Notes under the pieces: generated by a model | Database searches by the model: none | Told to the model about the DNA's origin: nothing | The model's input: only the letters and a program-made list of their open reading frames with translations | Part shown: in pieces, positions 7,054 to 17,187 of the stretch | Layout: each line of letters starts with the position of its first letter | How positions within the stretch are numbered: position 1 is the stretch's first letter | Assembly (NCBI GenBank): GCA_035533075.1 | Contig: DATLUO010000051.1 | Location: 1-34,433, forward strand | DNA: 34,433 nucleotides | Source of the DNA: Pirellulales bacterium | GTDB lineage: Bacteria; Planctomycetota; Planctomycetia; Pirellulales; JAICIG01 | Direction: 5' to 3' | Made by a program: the position numbers and the translations under genes

Positions 7054-10000
7054 ATGGCGACGGTCGCACCAGACAAACATTCGTCAACGGCTGGCTCCAA
7101 CGGAAACGGCGACAAAGTCGCGCGGCGTGCCACGCGTGCTATTGTCGGCAAAGTCGATAACGGGCGCCCCGCGTCCGCGCCACAAAGCGAAACGCCCGTC
7201 CACAAAGACGACGGCCGCGACCTGCTCGACAAGCGGCAATTATTGGCCGCCCTGATGGCCCTCAAGAAAGGCGAGTTCCGTGCCCGGCTTCCCTCGGACC
7301 TGACCGGCATCGATGGCAAGATCGCCGACACCTTCAACGACGTGATCGAGCTCAACCAACGGATGGCCAACGAGCTGGAACGGCTCAGCCGCGTCGTCGG
7401 CAAAGAGGGGCGGCTGTCGCAACGCGCGGCCATCGGCTCTCTCAGCGGCGCTTGGGCCGATTCCATCGCCTCCGTCAACGCCCTCATCGGCGATCTCGTC
7501 TATCCCACCACCGAAATCGCCCGCGTGATCGGCGCCGTGGCCAAAGGCGATCTGTCGCAGACCATGGCCATGGAGACCGAGGGCCGCCCGCTCAAGGGCG
7601 AGTTCTTGCGCACCTCGAAAACCGTGAATACGATGGTCGAGCAGCTCAGCTCGTTCGCCAGCGAAGTCACCCGCGTGGCCCGCGAAGTGGGCAACGAAGG
7701 AAAGCTCGGCGGGCAAGCCAAAGTGAAAGGCGTGGCCGGCACCTGGAAAGACCTGACCGACAGCGTGAACTCGATGGCCGGCAACCTCACCGGGCAGGTG
7801 CGCAACATCGCCGCCGTGACCACGGCCGTGGCCAACGGCGACTTGTCGAAGAAGATCACCGTCGACGTCAAAGGGGAGATTCTCGAACTCAAGAACACCA
7901 TCAACACGATGGTCGATCAGCTTCGCTCCTTTGCCAGCGAAGTGACCCGCGTGGCCCGCGAAGTGGGCACCGAAGGCAAGCTGGGCGGGCAGGCCGACGT
8001 GCCGGGCGTGGCCGGCACCTGGAAGGATCTCACCGACAACGTGAACTTCATGGCCGGCAATCTCACCAGCCAGGTGCGCAACATCGCCGACGTGACCAAG
8101 GCCGTGGCCGCCGGCGACCTCTCGCGCAAGATCACGGTGGACGTGAAGGGTGAAATCCTGGAGCTGAAAAACACGGTCAATACGATGGTCGATCAGCTCA
8201 GCTCCTTCGCCGCCGAAGTGACCCGCGTGGCCCGCGAAGTGGGCACCGAAGGCAAACTGGGCGGGCAGGCCGACGTGCGCGGCGTGGCCGGCACCTGGAA
8301 GGACCTCACCGACAGCGTGAACTTCATGGCCGGCAACCTCACGGCCCAGGTGCGCAACATCGCCGCGGTGACCACCGCCGTGGCCAACGGCGACCTCTCG
8401 AAAAAGATCACCGTCGATGTGAAGGGCGAAATCTTGGAGCTGAAAGACACGATCAACACGATGGTTGATCAGCTCCGCGCGTTTGCCAGCGAAGTGACGC
8501 GCGTGGCCCGCGAAGTGGGCACCGAAGGCAAGCTCGGCGGACAGGCCGACGTGCCCGGCGTGGCCGGCACCTGGAAAGACCTGACCGACAACGTGAACTT
8601 CATGGCCGGCAATCTCACGGCCCAGGTGCGCAACATCGCCGACGTGACCAAGGCCGTGGCCGCCGGCGATCTGTCGCGCAAAATCACGGTGGACGTGAAG
8701 GGTGAAATCCTGGAGCTGAAAAACACGGTCAATACGATGGTCGATCAGCTCAGCTCCTTCGCCGCCGAAGTGACCCGCGTGGCCCGCGAGGTGGGCACCG
8801 AAGGAAAACTGGGCGGTCAGGCCGACGTGCGCGGCGTGGCCGGCACCTGGAAGGACCTCACCGACAGCGTGAATTCGATGGCCGGCAACCTCACGGTGCA
8901 GTTGCGCGACGTGTCGAAGGTGGCCACGGCCATCGCCACCGGCGACTTGACGCAGAAGATCACCGTCGATGTGCGCGGCGAGATTTTGCAGATCAAGAAC
9001 GTGATCAATACGATGGTCGATCAGCTCAGCTCCTTCGCCGCTGAAGTGACCCGCGTGGCCCGCGAAGTGGGCACCGAAGGAAAGCTCGGCGGTCAGGCCG
9101 ACGTGCGCGGCGTGGCCGGCACCTGGAAAGACCTGACCGACAGCGTGAACTTCATGGCCGGCAACCTCACCGGGCAGGTGCGCAACATCGCCGCCGTGAC
9201 CACGGCCGTGGCCAACGGCGACCTCTCCAAGAAAATCACCGTGCCCGTGCGCGGAGAAATTCTGGAACTGAAAGACACGATCAATACGATGGTCGATCAG
9301 CTCAACTCGTTCGCCAGCGAAGTGACCCGCGTGGCCCGTGAAGTGGGCACCGAAGGCAAGCTCGGTGGCCAAGCCGACGTGCGCGGCGTGGCCGGCACCT
9401 GGAAAGACCTGACCGACAGCGTGAACTCGATGGCCGGCAACCTCACCGGGCAGGTGCGCAACATCGCCGCCGTGACCACGGCCGTGGCCAACGGCGACTT
9501 GTCGAAGAAAATCACCGTCGATGTTAAGGGCGAGATTCTGGAGCTGAAGAACACGATCAATACGATGGTCGATCAGCTCCGCTCGTTCGCCAGCGAAGTC
9601 ACGCGTGTGGCCCGCGAAGTAGGCACCGAAGGCAAGCTCGGTGGCCAGGCCGACGTGAAGGGCGTGGCCGGCACCTGGAAAGACCTGACTGACAGCGTGA
9701 ACTTCATGGCCGGCAACCTCACCGGCCAGGTGCGCAACATCGCCGACGTGACCAAAGCCGTGGCCGCCGGCGACTTGTCGAAGAAAATCACCGTCGATGT
9801 GAAGGGCGAGATTTTGGAGCTGAAGAACACGGTCAATACGATGGTCGATCAGCTCAACTCGTTCGCCAGCGAAGTGACCCGCGTGGCCCGCGAAGTGGGC
9901 ACCGAGGGAAAACTGGGCGGCCAGGCCGATGTGAAGGGCGTGGCCGGCACCTGGAAAGACCTGACCGACAACGTGAACTTCATGGCCGGCAACCTCACCA

Positions 10001-13000
10001 GCCAGGTGCGCAATATCGCCGACGTGACCAAAGCCGTGGCCGCCGGCGACCTCTCGCGCAAGATCACGGTCGACGTGAAGGGCGAAATCCTGGAGTTGAA
10101 AGACACCATCAACACGATGGTCGATCAGCTTAACTCGTTCGCCAGCGAAGTGACCCGCGTGGCCCGCGAAGTAGGCACCGAAGGGAAGTTGGGCGGCCAG
10201 GCCGACGTGAAGGGTGTGGCCGGCACCTGGAAAGATCTCACCGACAACGTGAACTTCATGGCCGGCAACCTCACCAGCCAGGTGCGCAACATCGCGGTCG
10301 TGGTCACCGCCGTGGCCAACGGCGACCTGACGCGCAAGCTGGCGGTCGATGCCAAGGGCGAAATCGCCGCGCTGGCCGACACGATCAACGGCATGATCGA
10401 CACGCTGGCCACGTTTGCCGACCAGGTGACCACGGTGGCCCGCGAAGTGGGCGTCGAAGGCAAGCTCGGCGGTCAGGCCAGCGTGCCCGGCGCCGCCGGC
10501 ACGTGGAAAGACCTCACCGACAACGTGAACCAGCTCGCCAACAATCTCACCACCCAGGTGCGTGCCATCGCCGAAGTGGCCACCGCCGTGACCAAGGGCG
10601 ACCTGACGCGCAGCATCACGGTCGAAGCGTTCGGCGAAGTGGCCGAGTTGAAGAACAACATCAACGAAATGATCGTGAACCTCAAGGACACGACGCTCAA
10701 GAACAACGAGCAAGATTGGCTCAAGACCAACATGGCCAAGTTCAGCCGCATGTTGCAGGGCCAAAAGGACCTGCTGGCGGTGGGCCGCTTGATCTTGTCG
10801 GAACTGGCCCCGGTGGTTTCGGCCCAGCAGGGCGCCTTCTACACGATGGACGTGACGGGCGAAGATCCGGTGCTCAAGCTGCTGGCCAGCTACGCCTACA
10901 AAGAACGCAAGAACATCGACAACGTGTTCAAGATGGGCGAGGGCCTGGTGGGCCAGTGCGCCCTGGAGAAGGAGAAAATCCTGCTCACGAACGTTCCGGC
11001 CGACTACATCAAGATCACCTCCGGCCTGGGCGAAGCGTCGCCGCTGAACGTGATCGTCATCCCCATCGTGTTCGAAGGGCAAGTCAAGGCGGTGATGGAG
11101 CTGGCGTCGTTCGACCGCTTCAGCCCCACGCACGAGACCTTCCTCGATCAGTTGACCGAGAGCATCGGCATCGTGCTCAACACCATCGAGGCCAACACCC
11201 GCACGGAAGACCTGCTCAAGCAGTCGCAATCGCTGGCCCGCGAGCTGACGACGCAGCAACAAGAGTTGCAGCTCACCAACCAGCAGTTGGGCGAAAAGGC
11301 GCAACTGCTCGCCCAGCAGAACGTGGAAGTGGAGCGCAAGAACCAGGAAGTCGAGCAGGCCCGCCGCGCATTGGAAGAGAAGGCCACGCAGTTGGCCCTC
11401 ACCACGAAGTACAAATCGGAATTCATGGCCAACATGTCGCACGAGCTGCGGACGCCGCTCAACAGCTTGTTGATCCTTTCCGATCAGCTTGCCCGCAACA
11501 CCGAGGCAAATCTCAACCCGCGGCAAGTCGAGTTCGCCCAGACGATCCACGCTTCGGGCAACGACCTGCTCTCGCTGATCAACGACATTTTAGACATCTC
11601 GAAGATCGAGTCCGGCACGGTCGTTCTCGACGTGGGGGACATCAGCTTCCGCGATCTGCACGATTACGTCGAGCGGAGCTTCCGCCACGTGGCCGAAAGC
11701 AAGCGGCTGGGCTTCAGCCTCAGTTTCGCGCCCGATCTGCCGTTTGCCTTGCAGACCGACGTCAAGCGCTTGCAGCAGGTCATCAAGAACCTGCTGTCGA
11801 ACGCCTTCAAATTCACCGAGCGGGGTGTGGTCTCGTTCCACGTGGCGACGGCCCGTGCCGGCTTCAGCACCGAGAACGATACGCTCCGCCGAGCGCCGTG
11901 CGTGCTGGCGATTTCGGTCTCCGACACGGGCATCGGCATCCCGGCCGACAAGCAGCAACTCATCTTCGAGGCCTTCCAGCAGGCCGACGGCAGCACCAAC
12001 CGCAAATACGGCGGCACCGGTCTGGGTCTGGCGATCAGCCGCGAGATCGCCAATCTGCTGGGCGGTGAGATCCGCCTGCAAAGCGAGCCGGGCAAGGGGA
12101 GCACCTTCACCCTTTACCTGCCGCAGGTCTATGTGCCGGCCAAGCCGGTGCGCCGCGAGCTGACTCCCGCGATGCATAAGGCCAAGGCTTCGGCGCAGCT
12201 CATCGAGGCCGAGGCGGCCTTGGCGGCCGAAGAGGACGCTGAACTCGGCCCCGCCACGATCGAAGTGGACGACGACCGCGACCGCCTGCAAGCCAGCGAC
12301 AAAGTGGCTTTGATCGTGGAAAACGACCCCATTTTCGCGCGCCTGATGTTGGAGGTCGCCCGCGAGGACGGCTTCAAAGCGGTGGTCGCCGCGCGCGGCG
12401 CCGAAGCGCTGATTCTCGTTCACCAGCTCCGCGTACACGCCGTCACACTCGATATCCACTTGCCCGACATCGACGGCTGGCGCGTTTTGGCTCAGTTGAA
12501 GGAAGACCTCTACACGCGCCATATACCGGTCTACATCGTGACCACCGAAGAAGAACGCGAACGCGGGCTGAAGATGGGCGCCATCGGCGCGTTGGCCAAG
12601 CCGCTGCAGCGGAGAGACGATCTGGGGCCGGTGTTCGACCGCTTGCGCGCGGCGGCCGCGCCGGGCCTGAAGACGCTGTTGATCGTCGGTCCCGACGACG
12701 CGCGCCGCGCCGAGATCGTCGATCTTGTCGCCGGCGACGACATTCAAACGATCGCCATCAACTTCGGCGACGCGGCGCTGGGCGCGTTGAAAGCACAATG
12801 TCCGACTTGTGCGGTCGTTCTGACGGCCGGATCGCCGCGGCGGCTGTTCGAGTTCTTGGAGGCGATTCGACGCCTGCCGGAGCTGGAAAACCTGCCGACG
12901 ATTGCGGAAGTCGACGACGAGCTGTCGATCGAAGACGAACAGCGCTTGAAGCGGCTGGCACAAACGATGGTGGTCAAAGACGTCCGCTCGCCCGAACGGT

Positions 13001-13473
13001 TGGTCGACGAGGTCGCCTTGTTTTTGCACCGCCCGGTGGAGCTGCTGCCGCAGGCCCGCCGTGAAATGTTGGAACGGCTGCACCGGGCCGAAGCCGTGTT
13101 GGCCGGCAAGAAAGTGTTGCTGGTCGACGACGACATCCGTAACATCTTCGCCATGACCAGTGTTTTGGAACGGCACGCCATGCAGGTCTTTTCGGCGGAG
13201 ACGGGCACGGCGGCACTCGACTTGTTGAACGGCATGCCCGATATGGACGTCGTGCTCATGGACATCATGATGCCGCACATGGACGGATATGATACGATGC
13301 GGGCCATCCGTGCCTCGGAGCAGTTCAGTTCGTTGCCGATCATTGCCTTGACGGCCAAGGCCATGAAGGGCGACCGCGAGAAGTGCATTGAGGCCGGCGC
13401 GTCGGATTACATCGCCAAGCCGGTCGATACCGAGCACCTGTTGGCGATGCTGCGTGTGTGGCTACATAGATAG
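7054..13473 (+). CDS. Giant cytoplasmic poly-HAMP hybrid histidine kinase with three receiver domains
   Basis: A protein of 2139 residues with no membrane helix. Order: an N-terminal degenerate HAMP-like unit (~65-198), eleven 92-residue HAMP-type repeats (199-1210), a GAF domain (~1235-1385), a coiled coil (~1390-1450), HisKA with the phospho-acceptor His1463 in SHELRTP, an HATPase domain with N and G boxes, receiver 1 (Asp1800 in [11 protein letters not shown]), a degenerate receiver 2 (~1873-2008) and receiver 3 (Asp2070 in [11 protein letters not shown]). The architecture matches poly-HAMP kinases such as fungal group III kinases (Nik1/Os-1 type), which are cytoplasmic and respond to osmotic or antifungal stress; the signal here is unknown. 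The start at 7054 has GAGG six bases upstream, and the longer frame would run back across the terminator at 6959-7002. A second hybrid kinase follows downstream, so phosphotransfer between them is plausible. Confidence 0.95.
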   Translation: MATVAPDKHSSTAGSNGNGDKVARRATRAIVGKVDNGRPASAPQSETPVHKDDGRDLLDKRQLLAALMALKKGEFRARLPSDLTGIDGKIADTFNDVIELNQRMANELERLSRVVGKEGRLSQRAAIGSLSGAWADSIASVNALIGDLVYPTTEIARVIGAVAKGDLSQTMAMETEGRPLKGEFLRTSKTVNTMVEQLSSFASEVTRVAREVGNEGKLGGQAKVKGVAGTWKDLTDSVNSMAGNLTGQVRNIAAVTTAVANGDLSKKITVDVKGEILELKNTINTMVDQLRSFASEVTRVAREVGTEGKLGGQADVPGVAGTWKDLTDNVNFMAGNLTSQVRNIADVTKAVAAGDLSRKITVDVKGEILELKNTVNTMVDQLSSFAAEVTRVAREVGTEGKLGGQADVRGVAGTWKDLTDSVNFMAGNLTAQVRNIAAVTTAVANGDLSKKITVDVKGEILELKDTINTMVDQLRAFASEVTRVAREVGTEGKLGGQADVPGVAGTWKDLTDNVNFMAGNLTAQVRNIADVTKAVAAGDLSRKITVDVKGEILELKNTVNTMVDQLSSFAAEVTRVAREVGTEGKLGGQADVRGVAGTWKDLTDSVNSMAGNLTVQLRDVSKVATAIATGDLTQKITVDVRGEILQIKNVINTMVDQLSSFAAEVTRVAREVGTEGKLGGQADVRGVAGTWKDLTDSVNFMAGNLTGQVRNIAAVTTAVANGDLSKKITVPVRGEILELKDTINTMVDQLNSFASEVTRVAREVGTEGKLGGQADVRGVAGTWKDLTDSVNSMAGNLTGQVRNIAAVTTAVANGDLSKKITVDVKGEILELKNTINTMVDQLRSFASEVTRVAREVGTEGKLGGQADVKGVAGTWKDLTDSVNFMAGNLTGQVRNIADVTKAVAAGDLSKKITVDVKGEILELKNTVNTMVDQLNSFASEVTRVAREVGTEGKLGGQADVKGVAGTWKDLTDNVNFMAGNLTSQVRNIADVTKAVAAGDLSRKITVDVKGEILELKDTINTMVDQLNSFASEVTRVAREVGTEGKLGGQADVKGVAGTWKDLTDNVNFMAGNLTSQVRNIAVVVTAVANGDLTRKLAVDAKGEIAALADTINGMIDTLATFADQVTTVAREVGVEGKLGGQASVPGAAGTWKDLTDNVNQLANNLTTQVRAIAEVATAVTKGDLTRSITVEAFGEVAELKNNINEMIVNLKDTTLKNNEQDWLKTNMAKFSRMLQGQKDLLAVGRLILSELAPVVSAQQGAFYTMDVTGEDPVLKLLASYAYKERKNIDNVFKMGEGLVGQCALEKEKILLTNVPADYIKITSGLGEASPLNVIVIPIVFEGQVKAVMELASFDRFSPTHETFLDQLTESIGIVLNTIEANTRTEDLLKQSQSLARELTTQQQELQLTNQQLGEKAQLLAQQNVEVERKNQEVEQARRALEEKATQLALTTKYKSEFMANMSHELRTPLNSLLILSDQLARNTEANLNPRQVEFAQTIHASGNDLLSLINDILDISKIESGTVVLDVGDISFRDLHDYVERSFRHVAESKRLGFSLSFAPDLPFALQTDVKRLQQVIKNLLSNAFKFTERGVVSFHVATARAGFSTENDTLRRAPCVLAISVSDTGIGIPADKQQLIFEAFQQADGSTNRKYGGTGLGLAISREIANLLGGEIRLQSEPGKGSTFTLYLPQVYVPAKPVRRELTPAMHKAKASAQLIEAEAALAAEEDAELGPATIEVDDDRDRLQASDKVALIVENDPIFARLMLEVAREDGFKAVVAARGAEALILVHQLRVHAVTLDIHLPDIDGWRVLAQLKEDLYTRHIPVYIVTTEEERERGLKMGAIGALAKPLQRRDDLGPVFDRLRAAAAPGLKTLLIVGPDDARRAEIVDLVAGDDIQTIAINFGDAALGALKAQCPTCAVVLTAGSPRRLFEFLEAIRRLPELENLPTIAEVDDELSIEDEQRLKRLAQTMVVKDVRSPERLVDEVALFLHRPVELLPQARREMLERLHRAEAVLAGKKVLLVDDDIRNIFAMTSVLERHAMQVFSAETGTAALDLLNGMPDMDVVLMDIMMPHMDGYDTMRAIRASEQFSSLPIIALTAKAMKGDREKCIEAGASDYIAKPVDTEHLLAMLRVWLHR
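7648..10683 (+). repeat. Eleven in-frame tandem 276-bp repeats coding for HAMP units
   Basis: Units begin at 7648 and recur every 276 bp without any indel to 10683. Each encodes a 92-residue unit starting [14 protein letters not shown] and ending NTMVDQL. Units 1-10 are nearly identical in protein; unit 11 and the tail of unit 10 diverge. Two linker types alternate ([15 protein letters not shown] and [15 protein letters not shown]), and unit 5 has a unique one ([15 protein letters not shown]). Confidence 0.97.
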
Positions 13474-13476
13474 TGG

Positions 13477-13614
13477 TCAGGGTTCAGGGTTCAGGGTTCA
13501 GGGTTTTGGACTTGGGTCTTGGGACTTGGGTCTTGGGTCTTGGAAGGCAACGCGATCCCTCATCCCTCATCTGAACCCTGAACCCTGAACCCCGAACCCC
13601 GAACCCTGAACCCC
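13477..13614. repeat. Inverted heptamer arrays filling the gap between two kinase genes
   Basis: Left array: TCAGGGT four times (13477-13504), then TTTGGAC and TTGGGTC/TTGGGAC units (13505-13539). Right array: ATCCCTC twice (13555-13568), then TGAACCC/CGAACCC six times (13572-13613). The outer TCAGGGT and TGAACCC families are reverse complements, so the block can fold into a long hairpin. The right array touches the GTG start of the next gene and leaves no Shine-Dalgarno. Confidence 0.92.
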
Positions 13615-15768
13615 GTGACCGACGAAGAGCTAGGCGTCCTGATCGTCGATGATCGTCACGACAAGCTGCTGGCGCTGTCGGCGGCCTTGGCCGACGTCTG
13701 TCCGCACATCGCCACCGCCGACTCGGGACGCGCCGCGCTGAAGCTGCTGCTGGAACGCAGCTTCGCCGTGATCCTGCTCGATGTGAACATGCCCGGCATG
13801 GACGGGTTCGAGACGGCCACCCTCATTCGGCAGCGGCAGCGGTCGGAATCGACGCCGATTATTTTCATCACGTCGTTCGGCGACGACATGCACGTCAGCC
13901 GCGGCTACTCGCTGGGCGCCGTCGATTACATCCTGGCCCCGGTGGTGCCCGAAGTTCTTCGCACCAAGGTCATGGTGTTTCTCGACCTGGCGCGAAAGAC
14001 GCGCGAGGTCGAGCTGCAGGCGCGGCGGCTGGCGCATCGCGCGGAGCAACTGCACAAATTATCGGAGGCCTCGCTGGCGATCCATTCGGCCATGTCGATG
14101 GAAAAGATGCTGCAGGTCATCACCGACACGGCCCGCGAGATCATCGGCGCCCACCGGGCCACGGCGGTGACCACGTGGGACCAGAACTGGGCCCGCTGCA
14201 AGACGACTCTTTCCCTGTCGCCGGAATTCGAACCGCGGCGGCCGCTGCTGTCGCCGTCGAGCGGCTGCGAGCTGCACACGTTGTGGCTGGCGCTGGGCCG
14301 CGCCGGCCGGCTTTCGTCGGCCGAGTTGCTGGCGCATCCGGCCTGGCACTCGCTGGGGCGATCGTTGTGCGATCTCGGCCAGCCGCCGGATTGGTTGGCC
14401 GCTCCTTTGACGGGGCGCGACGGCCGCGATATGGGCCTGTTGCACGTCTGCGGCAGGTGCCAGGGCGATTTCACGCCCGAAGACGAAGCGGTGCTGCTGC
14501 AGCTCGCCCAGATGGCGTCGATCGCCATCGAAAACACGCTCAACAGCGAGGCCCGCGAAGCGAACCGCATCAAGGACGAGTTTCTGGCGACGCTGTCCCA
14601 CGAGCTGCGAACGCCGCTCACCGCCATGCTCGGCTGGACGCAGCTTTTGCGCAGCGGCGCGCTGACCGCCGACGAAGAGGTCCGCGGCCTGGAGATTATC
14701 GAGCGCAATGTGCTCGCGCAGGCCAAGCTGATCGACGACCTGCTCGACGTCTCGCGGATCATCACGGGCAAGCTGCGATTGAACGTGCGGCCGTTGTCGC
14801 TGGCTTCGGTGATCGAGGCGGCCCTGGACGTGGTGCGGCCCGCCGCCGACGCCAAGGCGATTCGCTTCGAGCCGCTGCTCGACACACGGGCCGGACACGT
14901 TACCGGCGACCCCGACCGTCTGCAGCAGGTGGTCTGGAACCTGCTGGTCAACGCCGTCAAATTCAGTCCGGTGGGCGGCACGGTCCGTGTCTCTCTGACA
15001 CGACAGGGATCGTGGTCGCAGATCGAAGTCGCGGATGAAGGCGAGGGAATTGATTCCGACATCATGCCCCACATTTTCGACCGCTTTCGCCAGGCCGACA
15101 GCAGCACGCGACGCTCGCACGGCGGGTTGGGTCTGGGGCTGGCGATCGTCCGCCATGTGGTCGAGCTGCACGGCGGCAGCGTTCGCGCGGAAAGTTTGGG
15201 GACCGGCCACGGAGCCACGTTCGTCGTCGAGCTGCCGATGTCGGCGGTGGTCGCCGAGGGGCATGCGCAGCGGCCAGATACATCGGCGCCGCGGGCCGCC
15301 GCCCCGCGGGCCGAAATCGACTTGTCGGGCGTGCGCGTGCTGGTCGTCGATGACGAGCCCGACGGCCGCGAGGCCATTGCCAAAGTCCTGGCGATCTATC
15401 ATGCCCAAGTGGCGACCGCCTCGTCGGCGCGAGAAGCGCTGGCCCTTTTTGCCCAGGCCCGGCCCGACGTGCTGATCAGCGACATCGGCATGCCGGAACA
15501 GGACGGCTACGATCTGATCCGCCGGGTGCGCGACCTGGCGCCCGCGGACGGCGGGCGCGTGCCGGCCATGGCCTTGACGGCTTTTGCCCGTGAGGAAGAC
15601 CGACTGCGGGCGATCGAAGCGGGCTTTCAGGTTCACGCCATCAAGCCGGTGCAGCCGGCGGAGTTGGCGGCCGGCGTGGCCAAGCTTGCCGGCCGCGATG
15701 CCGCCTCGTCCGGGCCGAGCGGCGACGGACACGGCGTTTCTGCGAACCCGCTGGTTGCGGCGGGGTGA
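13615..15768 (+). CDS. Hybrid histidine kinase, REC-GAF-HisKA-HATPase-REC
   Basis: A cytoplasmic protein of 717 residues. The N-terminal receiver (about 6-125) has DD12-13 and the acceptor Asp56 in LLDVNMPGMDG. A GAF-type sensor follows (~150-310). HisKA has His329 in SHELRTP, the HATPase domain has N-box and G-box motifs to about residue 540, and a C-terminal receiver has Asp623 in ISDIGMPEQDG. The GTG at 13615 is used because the receiver begins at residue 6 and the space before it is wholly heptamer repeat; no Shine-Dalgarno is visible. Only 141 bp separate it from the poly-HAMP kinase on the same strand. Its N-terminal receiver suggests it takes phosphate from another kinase, plausibly that neighbour. 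Confidence 0.94.
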   Translation: MTDEELGVLIVDDRHDKLLALSAALADVCPHIATADSGRAALKLLLERSFAVILLDVNMPGMDGFETATLIRQRQRSESTPIIFITSFGDDMHVSRGYSLGAVDYILAPVVPEVLRTKVMVFLDLARKTREVELQARRLAHRAEQLHKLSEASLAIHSAMSMEKMLQVITDTAREIIGAHRATAVTTWDQNWARCKTTLSLSPEFEPRRPLLSPSSGCELHTLWLALGRAGRLSSAELLAHPAWHSLGRSLCDLGQPPDWLAAPLTGRDGRDMGLLHVCGRCQGDFTPEDEAVLLQLAQMASIAIENTLNSEAREANRIKDEFLATLSHELRTPLTAMLGWTQLLRSGALTADEEVRGLEIIERNVLAQAKLIDDLLDVSRIITGKLRLNVRPLSLASVIEAALDVVRPAADAKAIRFEPLLDTRAGHVTGDPDRLQQVVWNLLVNAVKFSPVGGTVRVSLTRQGSWSQIEVADEGEGIDSDIMPHIFDRFRQADSSTRRSHGGLGLGLAIVRHVVELHGGSVRAESLGTGHGATFVVELPMSAVVAEGHAQRPDTSAPRAAAPRAEIDLSGVRVLVVDDEPDGREAIAKVLAIYHAQVATASSAREALALFAQARPDVLISDIGMPEQDGYDLIRRVRDLAPADGGRVPAMALTAFAREEDRLRAIEAGFQVHAIKPVQPAELAAGVAKLAGRDAASSGPSGDGHGVSANPLVAAG

Positions 15769-15831
15769 CACGGCGCTGCTGGTCCCGCCTTGAGCTTGAG
15801 GGTCCTCCTCCGGCATGGGTAGCACGACAAT

Positions 15832-15884
15832 TTGACAAAGTCTGAGCCTTGCCGTAAATTTACTGCATCAAGTAAATTTACTGC
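15832..15884 (+). promoter_or_regulatory. Promoter with two palindromic operators before the ATPase gene
   Basis: TTGACA (15832-15837), 17 bp, TAAATT (15855-15860) is close to consensus. The 10-bp palindrome GTAAATTTAC occurs at 15854-15863, covering the -10 box, and at 15872-15881, over the likely start site. The direct repeat extends to GTAAATTTACTGC with an 18-bp period. The sites are strikingly A/T-rich for this genome. Such placement is typical of a repressor binding cooperatively, possibly autoregulation by the ATPase's own winged-helix region (inference). From 15769 to the promoter I see no gene. Confidence 0.7.
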
Positions 15885-15908
15885 GCCACCTCTTCAACGG
15901 GCAAAGAC

Positions 15909-17153
15909 ATGGTCACCGCCAAGTCCGCGAATCCGTACCGTCCCGGCGCCGGCCACATGCCCGTCTATCTGGCCGGCCGGGAACAGGAACGAGACGAGTT
16001 TGCCCGGTTGCTGGCCCAGAAAACCGTGTTTCAAAACATGGTCTTGACCGGGCTTCGGGGCGTCGGCAAAACCGTCTTGCTCGAGACGCTGAAGCCCTTG
16101 GCCATCAAGCAAAAATGGCTGTGGGTGGGCACCGATCTTTCCGAAGCGGCCAGCATCAGCGAAGAGAGAATCGCCGTCCGCTTGATGACCGATATGTCGG
16201 TGGTCACCGCCGCACTCGTCGCCGGACGCCGCGAACTTCGCCCGATCGGCTTTCGGCGCTCCGTCTCCACGCCGGTTCCTTTGACCTTTCCGACCATGCT
16301 CGGCATCTTTCAGCAAACCCCAGGACTGATCTCCGATAAGCTCAAGGCCGTCTTGGAGTTGGTCTGGAGTTGCCTCCGCGATCAGCAGCCACGCATCCGC
16401 GGCATCGTGTTCGCCTATGACGAGGCGCAAAACATGTCGGACCATGCGGGCCGAAACGAGTTTCCGCTCTCATTGATGCTGGATGTTTTCCAGTCGATCC
16501 AAAAAAAGGAGATTCCTTTCATGCTGATGCTCGTCGGCTTGCCGACCTTGTTTCCCAAGTTGGTCGAGGCCCGGACCTACTCGGAACGAATGTTTCACAT
16601 CGTGACCCTCGACCGCCTGAACGAAGCAGCGAGCCGAGACGCGATTCTCAAGCCGATTTCCGATGCGCGGTGCCCGGTCAAATTCAGTCCGGCGGGCATC
16701 AACGCGATTCTCGCGGCTTCGGGCGGGTACCCGTACTTCCTCCAATTCATCTGCCGCGAGGCGTTCGACGCCTACTTGCAAGATCTCGACAAAGGCGGCA
16801 GCCGCCTGCTGATCGGCGAGATCACGCGCAAACTCGACTCCGATTTTTTCGCCGCGCGTTGGTCCAGGGCTACCGACCGGCAAAGAACGCTGCTCGCCGT
16901 GATCGCGAACGTCGACGAGAGCGACACGGAATTCACCGTCCGTCAGATCGAAGAAAAGGCGCGCGAGCTGCTCGCGCGGCCATTCAGCAAGAGCCAGATC
17001 AGCCAGATGCTCGCGAAGCTCGCCCAGGTCGGTCTCGTGTACAAAAACCGGCACGGCAAATACGCCTTCGCGGTCCCGCTGTTGGGCCAATTCATCAAGC
17101 GGCAGATCGAGATCAATGGAGATTGGTGGGATGAGGAGTTGCGCGACCGGTGA
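15909..17153 (+). CDS. AAA-family ATPase with C-terminal winged-helix region
   Basis: A protein of 414 residues. The N-terminus NPYRPGAG followed by YLAGRE resembles a widespread bacterial family of uncharacterised ATP-binding proteins related to AAA_16/ORC-like ATPases. Walker A is GLRGVGKT (48-55), and Walker B is IVFAYDE (Asp171, Glu172). Residues ~320-400 look like a winged helix (FSKSQISQMLAKLAQVGLVY), so DNA binding is plausible. It stands alone behind a tightly organised promoter/operator. Its 3' end meets the stub of a convergent PIN toxin gene, which suggests it arrived as a cassette. Cellular role unknown; a defence or mobile-element function cannot be shown from the sequence. Confidence 0.88.
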   Translation: MVTAKSANPYRPGAGHMPVYLAGREQERDEFARLLAQKTVFQNMVLTGLRGVGKTVLLETLKPLAIKQKWLWVGTDLSEAASISEERIAVRLMTDMSVVTAALVAGRRELRPIGFRRSVSTPVPLTFPTMLGIFQQTPGLISDKLKAVLELVWSCLRDQQPRIRGIVFAYDEAQNMSDHAGRNEFPLSLMLDVFQSIQKKEIPFMLMLVGLPTLFPKLVEARTYSERMFHIVTLDRLNEAASRDAILKPISDARCPVKFSPAGINAILAASGGYPYFLQFICREAFDAYLQDLDKGGSRLLIGEITRKLDSDFFAARWSRATDRQRTLLAVIANVDESDTEFTVRQIEEKARELLARPFSKSQISQMLAKLAQVGLVYKNRHGKYAFAVPLLGQFIKRQIEINGDWWDEELRDR

Positions 17154-17178
17154 TGTTCGCGTCCAGGTAGATCCGCAC
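17113..17178 (-). pseudogene. Truncated PIN-domain (VapC-like) toxin stub
   Basis: Nine bases after the stop of the antitoxin-like gene, a GTG opens with VRIYLDANITG, which looks like the first beta strand and catalytic Asp of a PIN domain. After about 10-12 codons the resemblance ends and a stop follows at 17113-17115. The change coincides with the stop codon of the convergent ATPase gene (17151-17153). A whole PIN toxin needs about 130 residues. I did not find the remainder on the other side of the ATPase gene. Confidence 0.55.
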
Positions 17179-17187
17179 CGCTTATGC

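Noticed and set aside
7648-10683. 276-bp tandem DNA repeats as an intergenic satellite or CRISPR
   Set aside because: The repeats are in frame and encode conserved HAMP units.
7240-11550. A 1436-codon open frame on the minus strand opposite the HAMP repeats
   Set aside because: It is periodic with the 276-bp repeats and arises from the codon bias of the plus-strand gene. Its product is a His/Gly-rich repeat with no ribosome-binding site, and the plus-strand domains are unambiguous.
11590-13437. A 615-codon minus-strand frame opposite the kinase and receiver domains
   Set aside because: It is a shadow of the high-GC plus-strand coding sequence, with an Arg/Gln-rich composition and no domains.
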